Source: Lachnospiraceae bacterium (GTDB taxonomy: Bacteria; Bacillota; Clostridia; Lachnospirales; Lachnospiraceae). Taken from it: a DNA stretch of 37,762 nt. Both the position numbers and the translations under genes were made by a program. This document shows, in pieces, positions 29,052 through 36,591 of the stretch. The stretch's first letter is position 1, and each line of letters begins with the position of its first letter. The stretch covers positions 1 to 37,762 of the forward strand of contig JAILGA010000034.1 of assembly GCA_024697225.1 (NCBI GenBank). The letters are read 5' to 3'. Below the pieces are notes generated by a model. It was given only the letters and a program-made list of their open reading frames with translations. It was not told where the DNA came from and searched no databases.

Positions 29052-30575
29052 ATGTACCGTATTATGACAGCAGATGAAGCCATAAATCTCATAAAGGACG
29101 GCGACGTGATCGCTCTGAATTCCTTTCTGGGCATCGATAACCCGGTGGAATTGCACGAAGCCTTATACAAGCGCTACCACGCCACGGGAAGCCCAAAGCA
29201 CCTTACCGCGATATCCAGTGCGGGATTCGGCGCCTGGGACGATGATCGGGCCGCGGAGGGATACATCCGAGAGGGCGCCGTGGACAAGATCATCTGCGGG
29301 CATTTCGGAGCCATGTACAGCACGAAAAGGCTTGTGCTTGAGGATCGCTTTGAAGCATACAACCTGCCGCTGGGCTGCATATCACACGCCTTAAGGGCAC
29401 AGGCAGGCGGTCTCCCGGGTGCTCTTTCAAAGGTGGGTCTTGACATCTTTGTGGATCCGAGGCTCGAGGGGCCGGGGATCAACAGTATCTCAAAGGACGA
29501 CTCCCTTGTGAAGTATGTGATCCTTGACGGCGAGGAGTTTTTGTATTACAAGCTGCCGAAGATCACTGTTGCAATGATAAAGGGGACATGCGCCGACAGA
29601 AAAGGCAACATCTCCTTTGACGACATGTTCACGGCGGGCGACGCCCTGTCCATCTGTCAGGCCGTAAAAGCCAACGGCGGAAAGGTCATCGTCCAGGTCG
29701 ACAGGCTTGTGGTGAAGACATCCAGGCCGCACAGTACGATCATCCCCGGCTGCCTTGTGGACGCCATTGTGGAGATCCCGCCGGAGCCGAGGCATGCGGC
29801 GTACGAGTCGCTCACTGGCAGCTTTGAGATCCCCTATACCCAGTGGCAGGACTGGGCCGAGATGCTGGGCGACCGCACCAGGACCAAGAATGTCACAAAT
29901 ATCAGCGCCGAGATCATCGGAAGGAGAGCTGCCCAGGAATTAAGACCCGATGACATCGTCAACATAGGTGTGGGCATCCCGGAAAAAGTCACGGAATACG
30001 CGCGCATAAACGGTATGCTTGACAAGATCACGCTCACGGTAGAATCCGGCGGTGTGGGCGGTTTCCCGGCATCAGGAAAGGTATTCGGGGCGGTCATCGG
30101 TGCCGATTCCATCTATGATATGGCAAACCAGTTCGACCTGTACAACAACGGCGGACTTGATATCTGCTTCATGGGCGGAATTGAGGTCGACCGTTTCGGC
30201 AACGTAAATGCCCACAAAGGCCCCGGCTCATTTGCGGGAGTGGGCGGCTTCGCCAATATAACCGCAAAGACACCCACGGTGGTTTTCTGTCTCACCTTCA
30301 ACACAAAAGGACTGCTTGTCGACGACAATGAAGGCGTTGTCACCATTCGTCAGGAGGGCGAGATCGGAAAGTTCGTGGATCACGTAAAGAGCATCAGTTT
30401 TTCAGCCAAGCGCGCAAAGGAAAACGGCCAGAGGGTCGTCTACATCACCGAGAGATGCGTGTTTGAGCTCGGAGAGAACGGGCTTAAGCTGACCGAGGTC
30501 TACCCCGGAGTAGATGTAGAAAAAGACATCCTGAAAAAACTTCCGTTCAATGTCGAGGTGGACGCACCGATGTAG
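29052..30575 (+). CDS. Family I CoA-transferase (propionate/acetate type)
   Basis: This 507-residue protein joins the alpha and beta halves of a family I CoA-transferase in one chain, as in propionate CoA-transferase and E. coli YdiF. The catalytic glutamate that forms the glutamyl-CoA intermediate is Glu331 in TVESGGVGGFPASG, and the oxyanion/CoA region GVGIPEKV (307-314) precedes it. It would move CoA between short-chain acyl donors and acetate or a similar acid in fermentation. GAGGAATATCA precedes the ATG. No acyl-CoA dehydrogenase or lactate genes flank it, so the acyl substrate is open. It ends the plus-strand run. Confidence 0.88.
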   Translation: MYRIMTADEAINLIKDGDVIALNSFLGIDNPVELHEALYKRYHATGSPKHLTAISSAGFGAWDDDRAAEGYIREGAVDKIICGHFGAMYSTKRLVLEDRFEAYNLPLGCISHALRAQAGGLPGALSKVGLDIFVDPRLEGPGINSISKDDSLVKYVILDGEEFLYYKLPKITVAMIKGTCADRKGNISFDDMFTAGDALSICQAVKANGGKVIVQVDRLVVKTSRPHSTIIPGCLVDAIVEIPPEPRHAAYESLTGSFEIPYTQWQDWAEMLGDRTRTKNVTNISAEIIGRRAAQELRPDDIVNIGVGIPEKVTEYARINGMLDKITLTVESGGVGGFPASGKVFGAVIGADSIYDMANQFDLYNNGGLDICFMGGIEVDRFGNVNAHKGPGSFAGVGGFANITAKTPTVVFCLTFNTKGLLVDDNEGVVTIRQEGEIGKFVDHVKSISFSAKRAKENGQRVVYITERCVFELGENGLKLTEVYPGVDVEKDILKKLPFNVEVDAPM

Positions 30576-30579
30576 ACAG

Positions 30580-30602
30580 ACTCACCCTGAGTGTCACTTT
30601 TT
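30580..30602 (+). terminator. Weak intrinsic terminator candidate
   Basis: ACTCA-CCC-TGAGT (30580-30592) forms a 5-bp stem with a 3-nt loop, and five T residues follow at 30598-30602. It lies 5 bp after the CoA-transferase stop and between convergent genes. The stem is short, so this is tentative. Confidence 0.35.
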
Positions 30603-30658
30603 CCTTACCGTCACATTTCTTTGTACCAGTCAAGAAAAGTAGACGCGAAAATGTTGCA

Positions 30659-31330
30659 TCATGCCTTTCGCCTTCTTTTCCGACGGCCAGCCCGATGCTT
30701 CGTATTCTCCCTGCGAAACGCCTCGATCTGTTCCTCTATCGTGTTGTAATCGCGTTCAAATAACACTTCCGAGATCTGTCTGTTCAAAACATCTTTTTCT
30801 ACACGATCCGTCAGGACCTTTCTGACATATTGCTTGCTCTTTTGTTTATAAGCCGGAAGCCCGTTTATATCAAGCAATTGGCCAAGCTCGGGCCGCCAGA
30901 GGATGCCTATCTTGAGCGACATGTCAAGATCCGGACTTATCCCCGGCTTTCTCAAAATATAGAAATCCAGGCTGTCCTCAACATACTCCACAGTTATTAT
31001 TCCGAAGTGTTCGGGGACATGCTCCGCGATGTGACCCGCATGGCTCGTTCCAACCACAACGAAATTCATGTCAAAATACCGGCTGTAGTCCTTAATCTGC
31101 CTCGACAGGCGGGCGTATGTATCGGCATCGCTTTTGATCTCAAGACCTATCAGTGCAGTCTCGGTCACCATCACTACATCGGCGCGCGAGCGTCCCATCA
31201 TCTTCTCCTCGATGATCCGTATCTTTCCGTATTGCTCCTCAAGAAACTCAAAGAGCGGTTCACGTATATCTCTGTCACGTGTGATCATTTTTCTACCATG
31301 ATCTTCATATATCACTTCTTCATGACCCAT
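30659..31330 (-). CDS. sce7726-like PD-(D/E)XK protein
   Basis: This 223-residue protein has the arrangement of the sce7726 family: an N-terminal helix with REPLFEFLEEQYG, then RADVVMVTETALIGLEIKSDADTYARLSRQIKDYSRYFD. Asp51, Glu64 and Lys66 form the D-x(n)-ExK core of the restriction-endonuclease fold. The tail ends in a basic cluster (GRRKRRRKA) suited to nucleic-acid binding. The role of the family is unknown; proposals include nuclease activity linked with defence or mobile elements. Start choice rests on AGAGGTAATCTG. It lies 48 bp after the CPBP gene on the same strand and may be the last gene of the tetR unit. Confidence 0.7.
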   Translation of the reverse strand: MGHEEVIYEDHGRKMITRDRDIREPLFEFLEEQYGKIRIIEEKMMGRSRADVVMVTETALIGLEIKSDADTYARLSRQIKDYSRYFDMNFVVVGTSHAGHIAEHVPEHFGIITVEYVEDSLDFYILRKPGISPDLDMSLKIGILWRPELGQLLDINGLPAYKQKSKQYVRKVLTDRVEKDVLNRQISEVLFERDYNTIEEQIEAFRRENTKHRAGRRKRRRKA

Positions 31331-31378
31331 CAGATTACCTCTAAGATGAAAGCAGTTCGATAAATGTTGTCCCGGTTT

Positions 31379-32245
31379 TTAACACACATCGTTGTAGCGC
31401 GTTTCGAGAAGTCTTCCCACATGTTTCGTCTCAAAAAACATGTCCTTATTTGTGATCACGATGAAAATCGCGACGATGGTCACGACGATTGTTTCTACAC
31501 ATTTGGTCTCAGGCGTCATAGCTATCTTTTCCTGCATGAAGTTCACAAACAGATGATAGATCATGCAGGCGAGAATGGAGCGGTCGCTTACCAGATAGAC
31601 CCAGGTTATGATAAAGCCCAAAGGTATTCCGCTGACAAAGAAATTAACAACATACAGCGGATTGACCATGAGCCCCGCCTGATAGGTTCCCTGAATGAAC
31701 AGCAGCGGAATATGCCAGAGCGACCACAGCGTCCCAAATATCAAAGATTCCCAGAACCAGTTCATATATGCGCCGATCGAGTCCTCACAATAGCCCTTCC
31801 ATCCGACCTCCTCAATGATCGACGCCAGCGTAACGGTTATAAGCGCACCCGCTACTCCCACACCGGTAAAGGAAAAATCCTCAGTAAACGCAAACTGGTC
31901 AAGCTGCTGTCCGAAAAGAAGCGACAACAGGATCGAGCAGACAATGATCAGCGCAAACTGCACAATGGCAATTATAACATTTTTCCATCTGACTTTATAC
32001 AGCCCGATCAGTTTTATCTTAAGGTCCTTCTTCAGAAGCTCCGAACCCGACACCAGCACAAATACGGTCGATACCACTGCAGGTGCAAGAAGTCCCAATA
32101 GCATGAGTACTGCTCCGATGTTCGGTGACAAAAAACCCGCCGGGATCCAGAATATCCATGTGAAAAGATATGCCAGCGCAAAAAAGAGCACCGGTCTGTA
32201 TTTGTAAGGCTTTTCTTCGCGGGTTGTCGTTTGATTTCCGTTCAT
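31379..32245 (-). CDS. CPBP family intramembrane metalloprotease
   Basis: This 288-residue protein has about seven helices and the CPBP/Abi motifs: motif 1 IIEEVGWKGY (usual EExxxR with Lys in place of Arg), motif 2 SLWHIPLLF, and motif 3 IYHLFVNF. Members are CAAX-type or bacteriocin self-immunity proteases with a glutamate/histidine active site in the membrane. The ATG overlaps the MFS stop (ATGA) and GGAGGTAGAAA lies inside the end of that gene, so the two are coupled. Lys for Arg in motif 1 is common in bacterial members, so I would not call it inactive. Substrate unknown. Confidence 0.85.
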   Translation of the reverse strand: MNGNQTTTREEKPYKYRPVLFFALAYLFTWIFWIPAGFLSPNIGAVLMLLGLLAPAVVSTVFVLVSGSELLKKDLKIKLIGLYKVRWKNVIIAIVQFALIIVCSILLSLLFGQQLDQFAFTEDFSFTGVGVAGALITVTLASIIEEVGWKGYCEDSIGAYMNWFWESLIFGTLWSLWHIPLLFIQGTYQAGLMVNPLYVVNFFVSGIPLGFIITWVYLVSDRSILACMIYHLFVNFMQEKIAMTPETKCVETIVVTIVAIFIVITNKDMFFETKHVGRLLETRYNDVC

Positions 32246-33492
32246 TTTTCTACCTCCCTGTTATTCGTTATTTCAAGAAGCTTTATCTCGTTTGAGATCA
32301 GGATGAAAACAGCCGTCATCGCGAGTGCAGCGCCTGCCAGAATCACAACCAGTGCAGCGCCTCTGCCGACACCGCGGCCTCCGATCCTTCCCAGTACATC
32401 TGCTGCCTGACCGGATAACGCATATGCGACGACGTATCCGATCTGACTTAGGAACCCGATCAATCCCCAGGCTCTTCCCTGCGCATCATCAGGGATATTG
32501 GTCCGCACCAGATAGTCCAGACAGTTATTTGCCAGGGGCAATGCTGCAAAAAAGGCAAATCCGAAAAGGCATATCGTGATCATGTTTTCAAAAAGTCCGA
32601 AACCCAGCATAAATATGCCCGCTGACACAAGCGATAGCCCCAGAGCTCTGACATAATGCTTCTTCAAACCTCTCACTCCCAGTATCACTCCACTCGCAAG
32701 CATGCCGCACGCACAGATCGTTTCTGCGATCCCGAGTGTTTTTGCATCTTTGAAAGACAGTATCAACGGCTCCGCGAGTATCTGGAACATACCCATAAAA
32801 AGGGTGATCGCGGATGAGATCGCAACAAGCATGATCACGCCCTTCTTTTGGCAAAGTATATACCAGCCTTCCTTCATGCTCCCAAAGAAGGGCTCCTTTT
32901 CTCCCGAAGCACTGCTGCCTATGCCTTTTCTTACTATCGCGGCGCTTATGACCGTCAGGATAAATGTACAGATATCAATGACCAGCAGCAGCCTGATATC
33001 GCTTATCGTTAGCAGAAATCCGGCGATCACCGGCGAAAAAAGATACCTGGCGCTGCCCGCCAGAGAGACCAGTCCGCTTGCTTTTGAGTACTCCTCCGGC
33101 GTCAGAAGATCCGTTATCGTCGCGCGAAATGAGGGCTCCAGAAGTGCCGAAAACACTGAGCTTATCGTCACCCCGATGCATATCTGTGCAAGGGTTGCGC
33201 CGCCTCTATGCATGCAGATAAGGATGTAAAAAATCCCAAGCGCCGAGCATCCGTCTCCGATCATCATCAGAAGTCGCCTGTCATATCGGTCCGCCAGAAC
33301 TCCTGCCGGAACAGAGAACAAAAGCGTGGGAAGGAATCCCAGAAGCGTCACCAGCGCCATATTTGCGGCGCTGCCAGTCAGAGAAAAGATATATACACCA
33401 AGGCCAAAGCTTGTCAGCCCGCCGCCAATTGAAGATATCAGTTCCCCCGACCACAGAAGGATGAATTTACCGAAATTGCTCTTTTCTTTCAC
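32242..33492 (-). CDS. MFS exporter (EntS/Mef-like)
   Basis: This 416-residue protein has twelve helices. Motif A of the major facilitator superfamily is seen as GVLADRYDRR after helix 2. The opening FGKFILLWSGELISSIGGGLTSFGLGVYIF and overall length are those of the EntS/macrolide-efflux-like exporters. Being downstream of a TetR gene with flanking operators suggests drug or metabolite export induced by the ligand. The start is GTG with AAAGGTAGTACAG upstream. Specific substrate cannot be inferred. Confidence 0.88.
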   Translation of the reverse strand: MKEKSNFGKFILLWSGELISSIGGGLTSFGLGVYIFSLTGSAANMALVTLLGFLPTLLFSVPAGVLADRYDRRLLMMIGDGCSALGIFYILICMHRGGATLAQICIGVTISSVFSALLEPSFRATITDLLTPEEYSKASGLVSLAGSARYLFSPVIAGFLLTISDIRLLLVIDICTFILTVISAAIVRKGIGSSASGEKEPFFGSMKEGWYILCQKKGVIMLVAISSAITLFMGMFQILAEPLILSFKDAKTLGIAETICACGMLASGVILGVRGLKKHYVRALGLSLVSAGIFMLGFGLFENMITICLFGFAFFAALPLANNCLDYLVRTNIPDDAQGRAWGLIGFLSQIGYVVAYALSGQAADVLGRIGGRGVGRGAALVVILAGAALAMTAVFILISNEIKLLEITNNREVEK

Positions 33493-33589
33493 CTGTACTA
33501 CCTTTGAATTGTGATTGGTCAGATCCGGTCATCTACTTGATAATTTATTCCGGATACAGTTTATCTGACCCTTTGCTGTGCTTTGACAG

Positions 33590-34183
33590 TTATCTTTTTA
33601 TCAATTTGTTTATGAAATTCATTGTTCCGCTTTTAGCTCCGAGCAGTTTTTCTGTCATATCGATGAATACCTCTACGTCTCTCTCCGTGAACTGTCCCTC
33701 ATCAAATATTTCACCGCTTACGACCAGCATCATCCTGACACGCTCCGGTATATTATCGCAGTCAAATATTTTTTCGTTTATGCCCTCTTCAACTACTTTT
33801 GCCAGAATGGGGACCATATCGCTCATCAGCTTCTGTCTTATCTTATTATGCATAAGGACGTTTTCCGGACGCATGAGTGCTCCCTCGATTGGCTGCTCTT
33901 CCTGCGTCGGGCGCGCAGCGCTGATAATTCCGACGATCTTCTGCGGAACAGAAATATCCGACGCCGCTATCTCTTTGGCAGCTTCCATTTCCTCATCGAT
34001 CATCATTCCGATTACTTCTTCCAGCGTCTGCTCCTTGCTCTCGAAATAGTAATAGTAGGTTCCTTTTGCTATTCCTGCTTCCTCTATGATGTCTTCAACC
34101 CCTGTATTCTCATATCCACGGGTTATAAACATCCTGTATGCGATCTGTAGCAGTTCCTGTTTTCTACGTTCACCTTTTCTCAT
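33590..34183 (-). CDS. TetR/AcrR family transcriptional regulator
   Basis: This 197-residue repressor has an N-terminal helix-turn-helix (about 8-55: LLQIAYRMFITRGYENTGVEDIIEEAGIAKGTYYYYFESKE) and a divergent ligand domain. AGGGGGCCGAA lies just before its ATG. Two identical inverted 13-bp sites, CGAC-N5-GTCG, flank its promoter and are the likely operators, so it probably represses itself and the MFS-CPBP genes that follow on the same strand. The long leader (about 170 nt) has degenerate tandem repeats and chained small ORFs, the last of which overlaps the tetR start. Confidence 0.92.
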   Translation of the reverse strand: MRKGERRKQELLQIAYRMFITRGYENTGVEDIIEEAGIAKGTYYYYFESKEQTLEEVIGMMIDEEMEAAKEIAASDISVPQKIVGIISAARPTQEEQPIEGALMRPENVLMHNKIRQKLMSDMVPILAKVVEEGINEKIFDCDNIPERVRMMLVVSGEIFDEGQFTERDVEVFIDMTEKLLGAKSGTMNFINKLIKR

Positions 34184-34239
34184 TTCGGCCCCCTGTTTTC
34201 TTTGGACATCTTATCTCTTTCTGTAGCCGGTCTTCGCAT
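34180..34239 (-). CDS. Possible 19-residue upstream ORF coupled to tetR
   Basis: In the tetR leader an ATG at 34239 opens a 19-codon frame whose TGA (34182-34180) overlaps the tetR ATG. It directly follows, in the same frame, the TGA of a 12-codon ORF (34240-34278), whose ATG in turn overlaps the stop of a 9-codon ORF (34275-34304). None has a strong ribosome site and the peptides are basic and unremarkable. Translation is unproven. Confidence 0.3.
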   Translation of the reverse strand: MRRPATERDKMSKENRGPK

Positions 34240-34313
34240 TCAGCTTTTCTTATTGCAGCTCCTGTTTTCAATATTCATCTTCTCTGTTTTTTACCGGTTT
34301 TCATATTCAGCTT
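34191..34313 (-). repeat. Four degenerate ~34-nt tandem repeats in the tetR leader
   Basis: On the minus strand units begin at 34313, 34281, 34246 and 34212 with AAGCTGAATATGAAAACCGG-, AAGATGAATATTGAAAACAGG-, AAGCTGAATGCGAAGACCGG- and AAGATGTCCAAAGAAAACAGG-like cores; the first and third match at 17 of 20 positions. The A(C/A)(C/A)GG end of the last unit is extended to AGGGGG and serves as the tetR ribosome site. Confidence 0.6.
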
Positions 34314-34344
34314 ATTCGCATTCTGACTTAAACATCAAGAATTT

Positions 34345-34413
34345 CGACTTTCGGTCGGTTTTTATTATGTGGCATATCAGAACTCTTGTCAATACATTTT
34401 CGACCGAAAGTCG
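34345..34413 (-). promoter_or_regulatory. tetR promoter with two flanking operators
   Basis: On the minus strand TTGACA (34392-34387), 17 bp, then CATAAT (34369-34364). A 13-bp site at 34401-34413 upstream of the -35 box and its exact inverted copy at 34345-34357 at the expected transcription start both have CGAC-N5-GTCG dyads. Binding at either would obstruct polymerase; 56 bp between centres could also allow looping. Confidence 0.85.
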
Positions 34414-34436
34414 ATTTTGCATCGGTGAGTGCAAGA

Positions 34437-34613
34437 ATACCTGCCAAAAGCCTGAAAAACGGCAATCAGTAGGTAAAACGAAGGCCTGCAATCCGCCAGA
34501 TTACCTGCTAACCGTCAGAAAAAGTGCCCCGCGGTAGATAAAACGAAGGCCCGACACCCGCAAAAATACCTACTGCAGGTCGAAAAATGACTCAACAGTA
34601 GGTAATCCACCTG
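34437..34613. repeat. ~65-nt tandem palindromic repeats
   Basis: A 10-bp motif (CAGTAGGTAA and variants) occurs six times in strictly alternating orientation: 34437-34446(-), 34467-34476(+), 34501-34510(-), 34532-34541(+), 34567-34575(-) and 34596-34605(+). Centres are about 30-34 bp apart. Consecutive +/- pairs bound two 44-nt units (34467-34510, 34532-34575) that share AAAACGAAGGCC in the loop, separated by 20-21 nt spacers that share GAAAAA. A truncated unit lies at each end. The array fills most of the gap between yolD and the tetR promoter. Confidence 0.75.
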
Positions 34614-34642
34614 AAAAAAACAGTATAAGCTCTCGCGGCAAG

Positions 34643-35062
34643 TTACGCGTGGCTCGCCAGGCTCATCACATTACTTACGGGTATCCTCGTCCCGTCCGAC
34701 ATAATGATCACGCGCTCATTTCCGTCGATTTTCCTGATCGTGCCTTCTATCGTCCTGTATGAGCCGCCTTCCTTTTTCTTGTCATCGATGAACCAGGTGA
34801 TCCTTGCCCAGCCGGGCTGTCCCCCCACCATCCGCCTTTCGATCAGCTGCAGCTGCCACTGTATCTCCGCCAGCCTGTCCTCTGTGAGCTCCGTCATCTC
34901 ATCGGTCAGGCGGGCAGTTTCATCCACCGCATCGTCATAGCCGGTCAGTGCTGCAAAAGGTGAGAACTGCGCCGCCCTTTTGGACATCGGCATCCTCGGA
35001 TGTGAGGTGGATGTGTGGTGCGGCAGATCTATTATATCGGCATATTTTCCCAGATGCCTCAC
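34643..35062 (-). CDS. YolD-like protein
   Basis: This 139-residue protein matches the YolD-like family: MSKRAAQFSPFAALTGYDDAVDETARLTD near 26-54, then a beta-rich second half ending in SDGTRIPVSNVMSL. YolD genes commonly follow a Y-family polymerase gene and are thought to act with it, possibly in DNA damage tolerance; the mechanism is not established. The start is GTG in a GTGA overlap with the polymerase stop, giving tight coupling. Downstream lies the palindromic repeat array. Confidence 0.85.
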   Translation of the reverse strand: MRHLGKYADIIDLPHHTSTSHPRMPMSKRAAQFSPFAALTGYDDAVDETARLTDEMTELTEDRLAEIQWQLQLIERRMVGGQPGWARITWFIDDKKKEGGSYRTIEGTIRKIDGNERVIIMSDGTRIPVSNVMSLASHA

Positions 35063-36591
35063 GCCTTATGCCCTCCGACCTGCTGGTTTCGCTCGATTGT
35101 CATTGCGCCCTTCTGTAGGTTCGTACCCATCAGGATCGCGTTTTTACCGTATTTCTTTTTGATGTCCAAAATTGCGTGCTGCAGGTTCTTCTCTTTCTCA
35201 CGCTTCTCCTTTTCCTCCGCCCTGTCCCTGTCTCTCGCGACATAATCCGTGAACAGATCCATCTGTTCATACTGCTGCTGTTCCTCATTGCCTGAAACCA
35301 TATCCTCCTGCATAGTATTACAGGCCACCACATTGATCCGCCTTGCCAGTAGCGAAGGATCAGCCACGCGGTCAAAAAGCCTCATCATTGCTTCCATGAT
35401 CTTTTTCGTAGAACTCGTATACTCGCCGAGATTCTCGGTTCCGTGCGCATGCTCCGGGACCTCTCTTCCGTAGTAATCAAGGACGACTTTTCCGCGGTAT
35501 TTCCTGCGCCGCTCCGGATCCGTAAGATTCTCGATATCATAGCCGATGGTCAGGACCACAGAGTCACATACCAGCCCCTTATCCACAAGATCCAGTACCA
35601 GAAGATCCGTCATCTCCCTGACGATGATCCTGGTCTCATTGTATTCATAAGGTCTCTGAAGCACCTGGCCGCTGCTGAGACTCGTGTTTTCCGGCTGATA
35701 TGCCTTTACATCCGCAAGCGTAGTCGGCTCGTAACCCCAGGCATGATCGATGAGAAGCTCTGCGTTCACCCCGAAGAGTTTATACAAAAGAGGTTCCCCG
35801 CTGTATCTGTCATTTGAGAGCGATGCCCTCGCGATATCACCAAGAGTGTATATGCCATATTGCGCAAGCTTTGCGGCCGTTCCTTTTCCTATACGCCAGA
35901 TATTCGTGACAGGTCTGTGCTCCCAGAGTTTTTCGCGGTACGATCTTTCGTCCAGTTCTGCGATCCTCACTCCGTCAGCATCTGCCTCCGCGTGTTTGGC
36001 AACCACGTCCATTGCAACTTTAGCGAGAAACAGATTGGTGCCTATCCCGGCAGTTGCGGTGATCCCCGTTTCCTTGAGTACGTGTCTGATCATCTGCATT
36101 GCCAGCTCATGCGCGGTTTTGCGATATGTAGAAAGATAGGCGGTCACATCGATGAACACCTCGTCAATACTGTATGCAAAAATATCCTCCGGGGCCACGT
36201 AGTCAAGATAGATACTGTATATCCTGGTACTGACATCCATGTACATCGCCATATGAGGCGGCGCAACTATATAATCGAGTGCCAGCGAAGGATCGGATGC
36301 CTGCGAGACATCCGTGAAAGAACCTGAAAACTTCTGCCCGGGTGCACGAAGCACGCGTTCGGCGTTGACACGTCCGACTATCTGCTCCACCTCAAACAGA
36401 CGAGGGCGTCCCGGAACACCAAAAGATTTAAGGCCGGGCGATACAGCCAGACAGATCGTCTTATTTGTGCGCGATTTATCCGCCACAACCAGGTTGGTTG
36501 TGAGCGGATCAAGATTTCTTTCTACACATTCACAGGAAGCATAGAAGGATTTGAGATCTATGGCGACATATTTTCTACTGTTCTCGCTCAT
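35059..36591 (-). CDS. Y-family DNA polymerase (UmuC/DinB-like)
   Basis: This 510-residue translesion polymerase has the palm motifs YVAIDLKSFYAS (catalytic Asp11 region), the conserved YSIDEVFIDV (Asp-Glu pair) and the HhH thumb around TAGIGTNLFLAK and RPVTNIWRIGKGTA. A little-finger domain follows, then QMDLF, a beta-clamp-binding motif, and a charged helical tail. The start at 36591 is chosen for the GGAAG ahead of it and because family homology begins here; upstream residues in frame have none. It overlaps the end of the ligase gene by 17 nt. No LexA box can be assessed because the promoter lies outside the window. Confidence 0.9.
   Translation of the reverse strand: MSENSRKYVAIDLKSFYASCECVERNLDPLTTNLVVADKSRTNKTICLAVSPGLKSFGVPGRPRLFEVEQIVGRVNAERVLRAPGQKFSGSFTDVSQASDPSLALDYIVAPPHMAMYMDVSTRIYSIYLDYVAPEDIFAYSIDEVFIDVTAYLSTYRKTAHELAMQMIRHVLKETGITATAGIGTNLFLAKVAMDVVAKHAEADADGVRIAELDERSYREKLWEHRPVTNIWRIGKGTAAKLAQYGIYTLGDIARASLSNDRYSGEPLLYKLFGVNAELLIDHAWGYEPTTLADVKAYQPENTSLSSGQVLQRPYEYNETRIIVREMTDLLVLDLVDKGLVCDSVVLTIGYDIENLTDPERRRKYRGKVVLDYYGREVPEHAHGTENLGEYTSSTKKIMEAMMRLFDRVADPSLLARRINVVACNTMQEDMVSGNEEQQQYEQMDLFTDYVARDRDRAEEKEKREKEKNLQHAILDIKKKYGKNAILMGTNLQKGAMTIERNQQVGGHKA

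Noticed and set aside
31364..32101. Plus-strand frame of 245 codons opposite the CPBP gene
   Set aside because: It lies antisense to a well supported membrane protein gene and has low-complexity, non-homologous sequence.
34437..34613. Reading the repeat array as a CRISPR
   Set aside because: The repeated motif alternates in orientation, the spacers resemble each other, only about two full units exist, and no cas genes are near.
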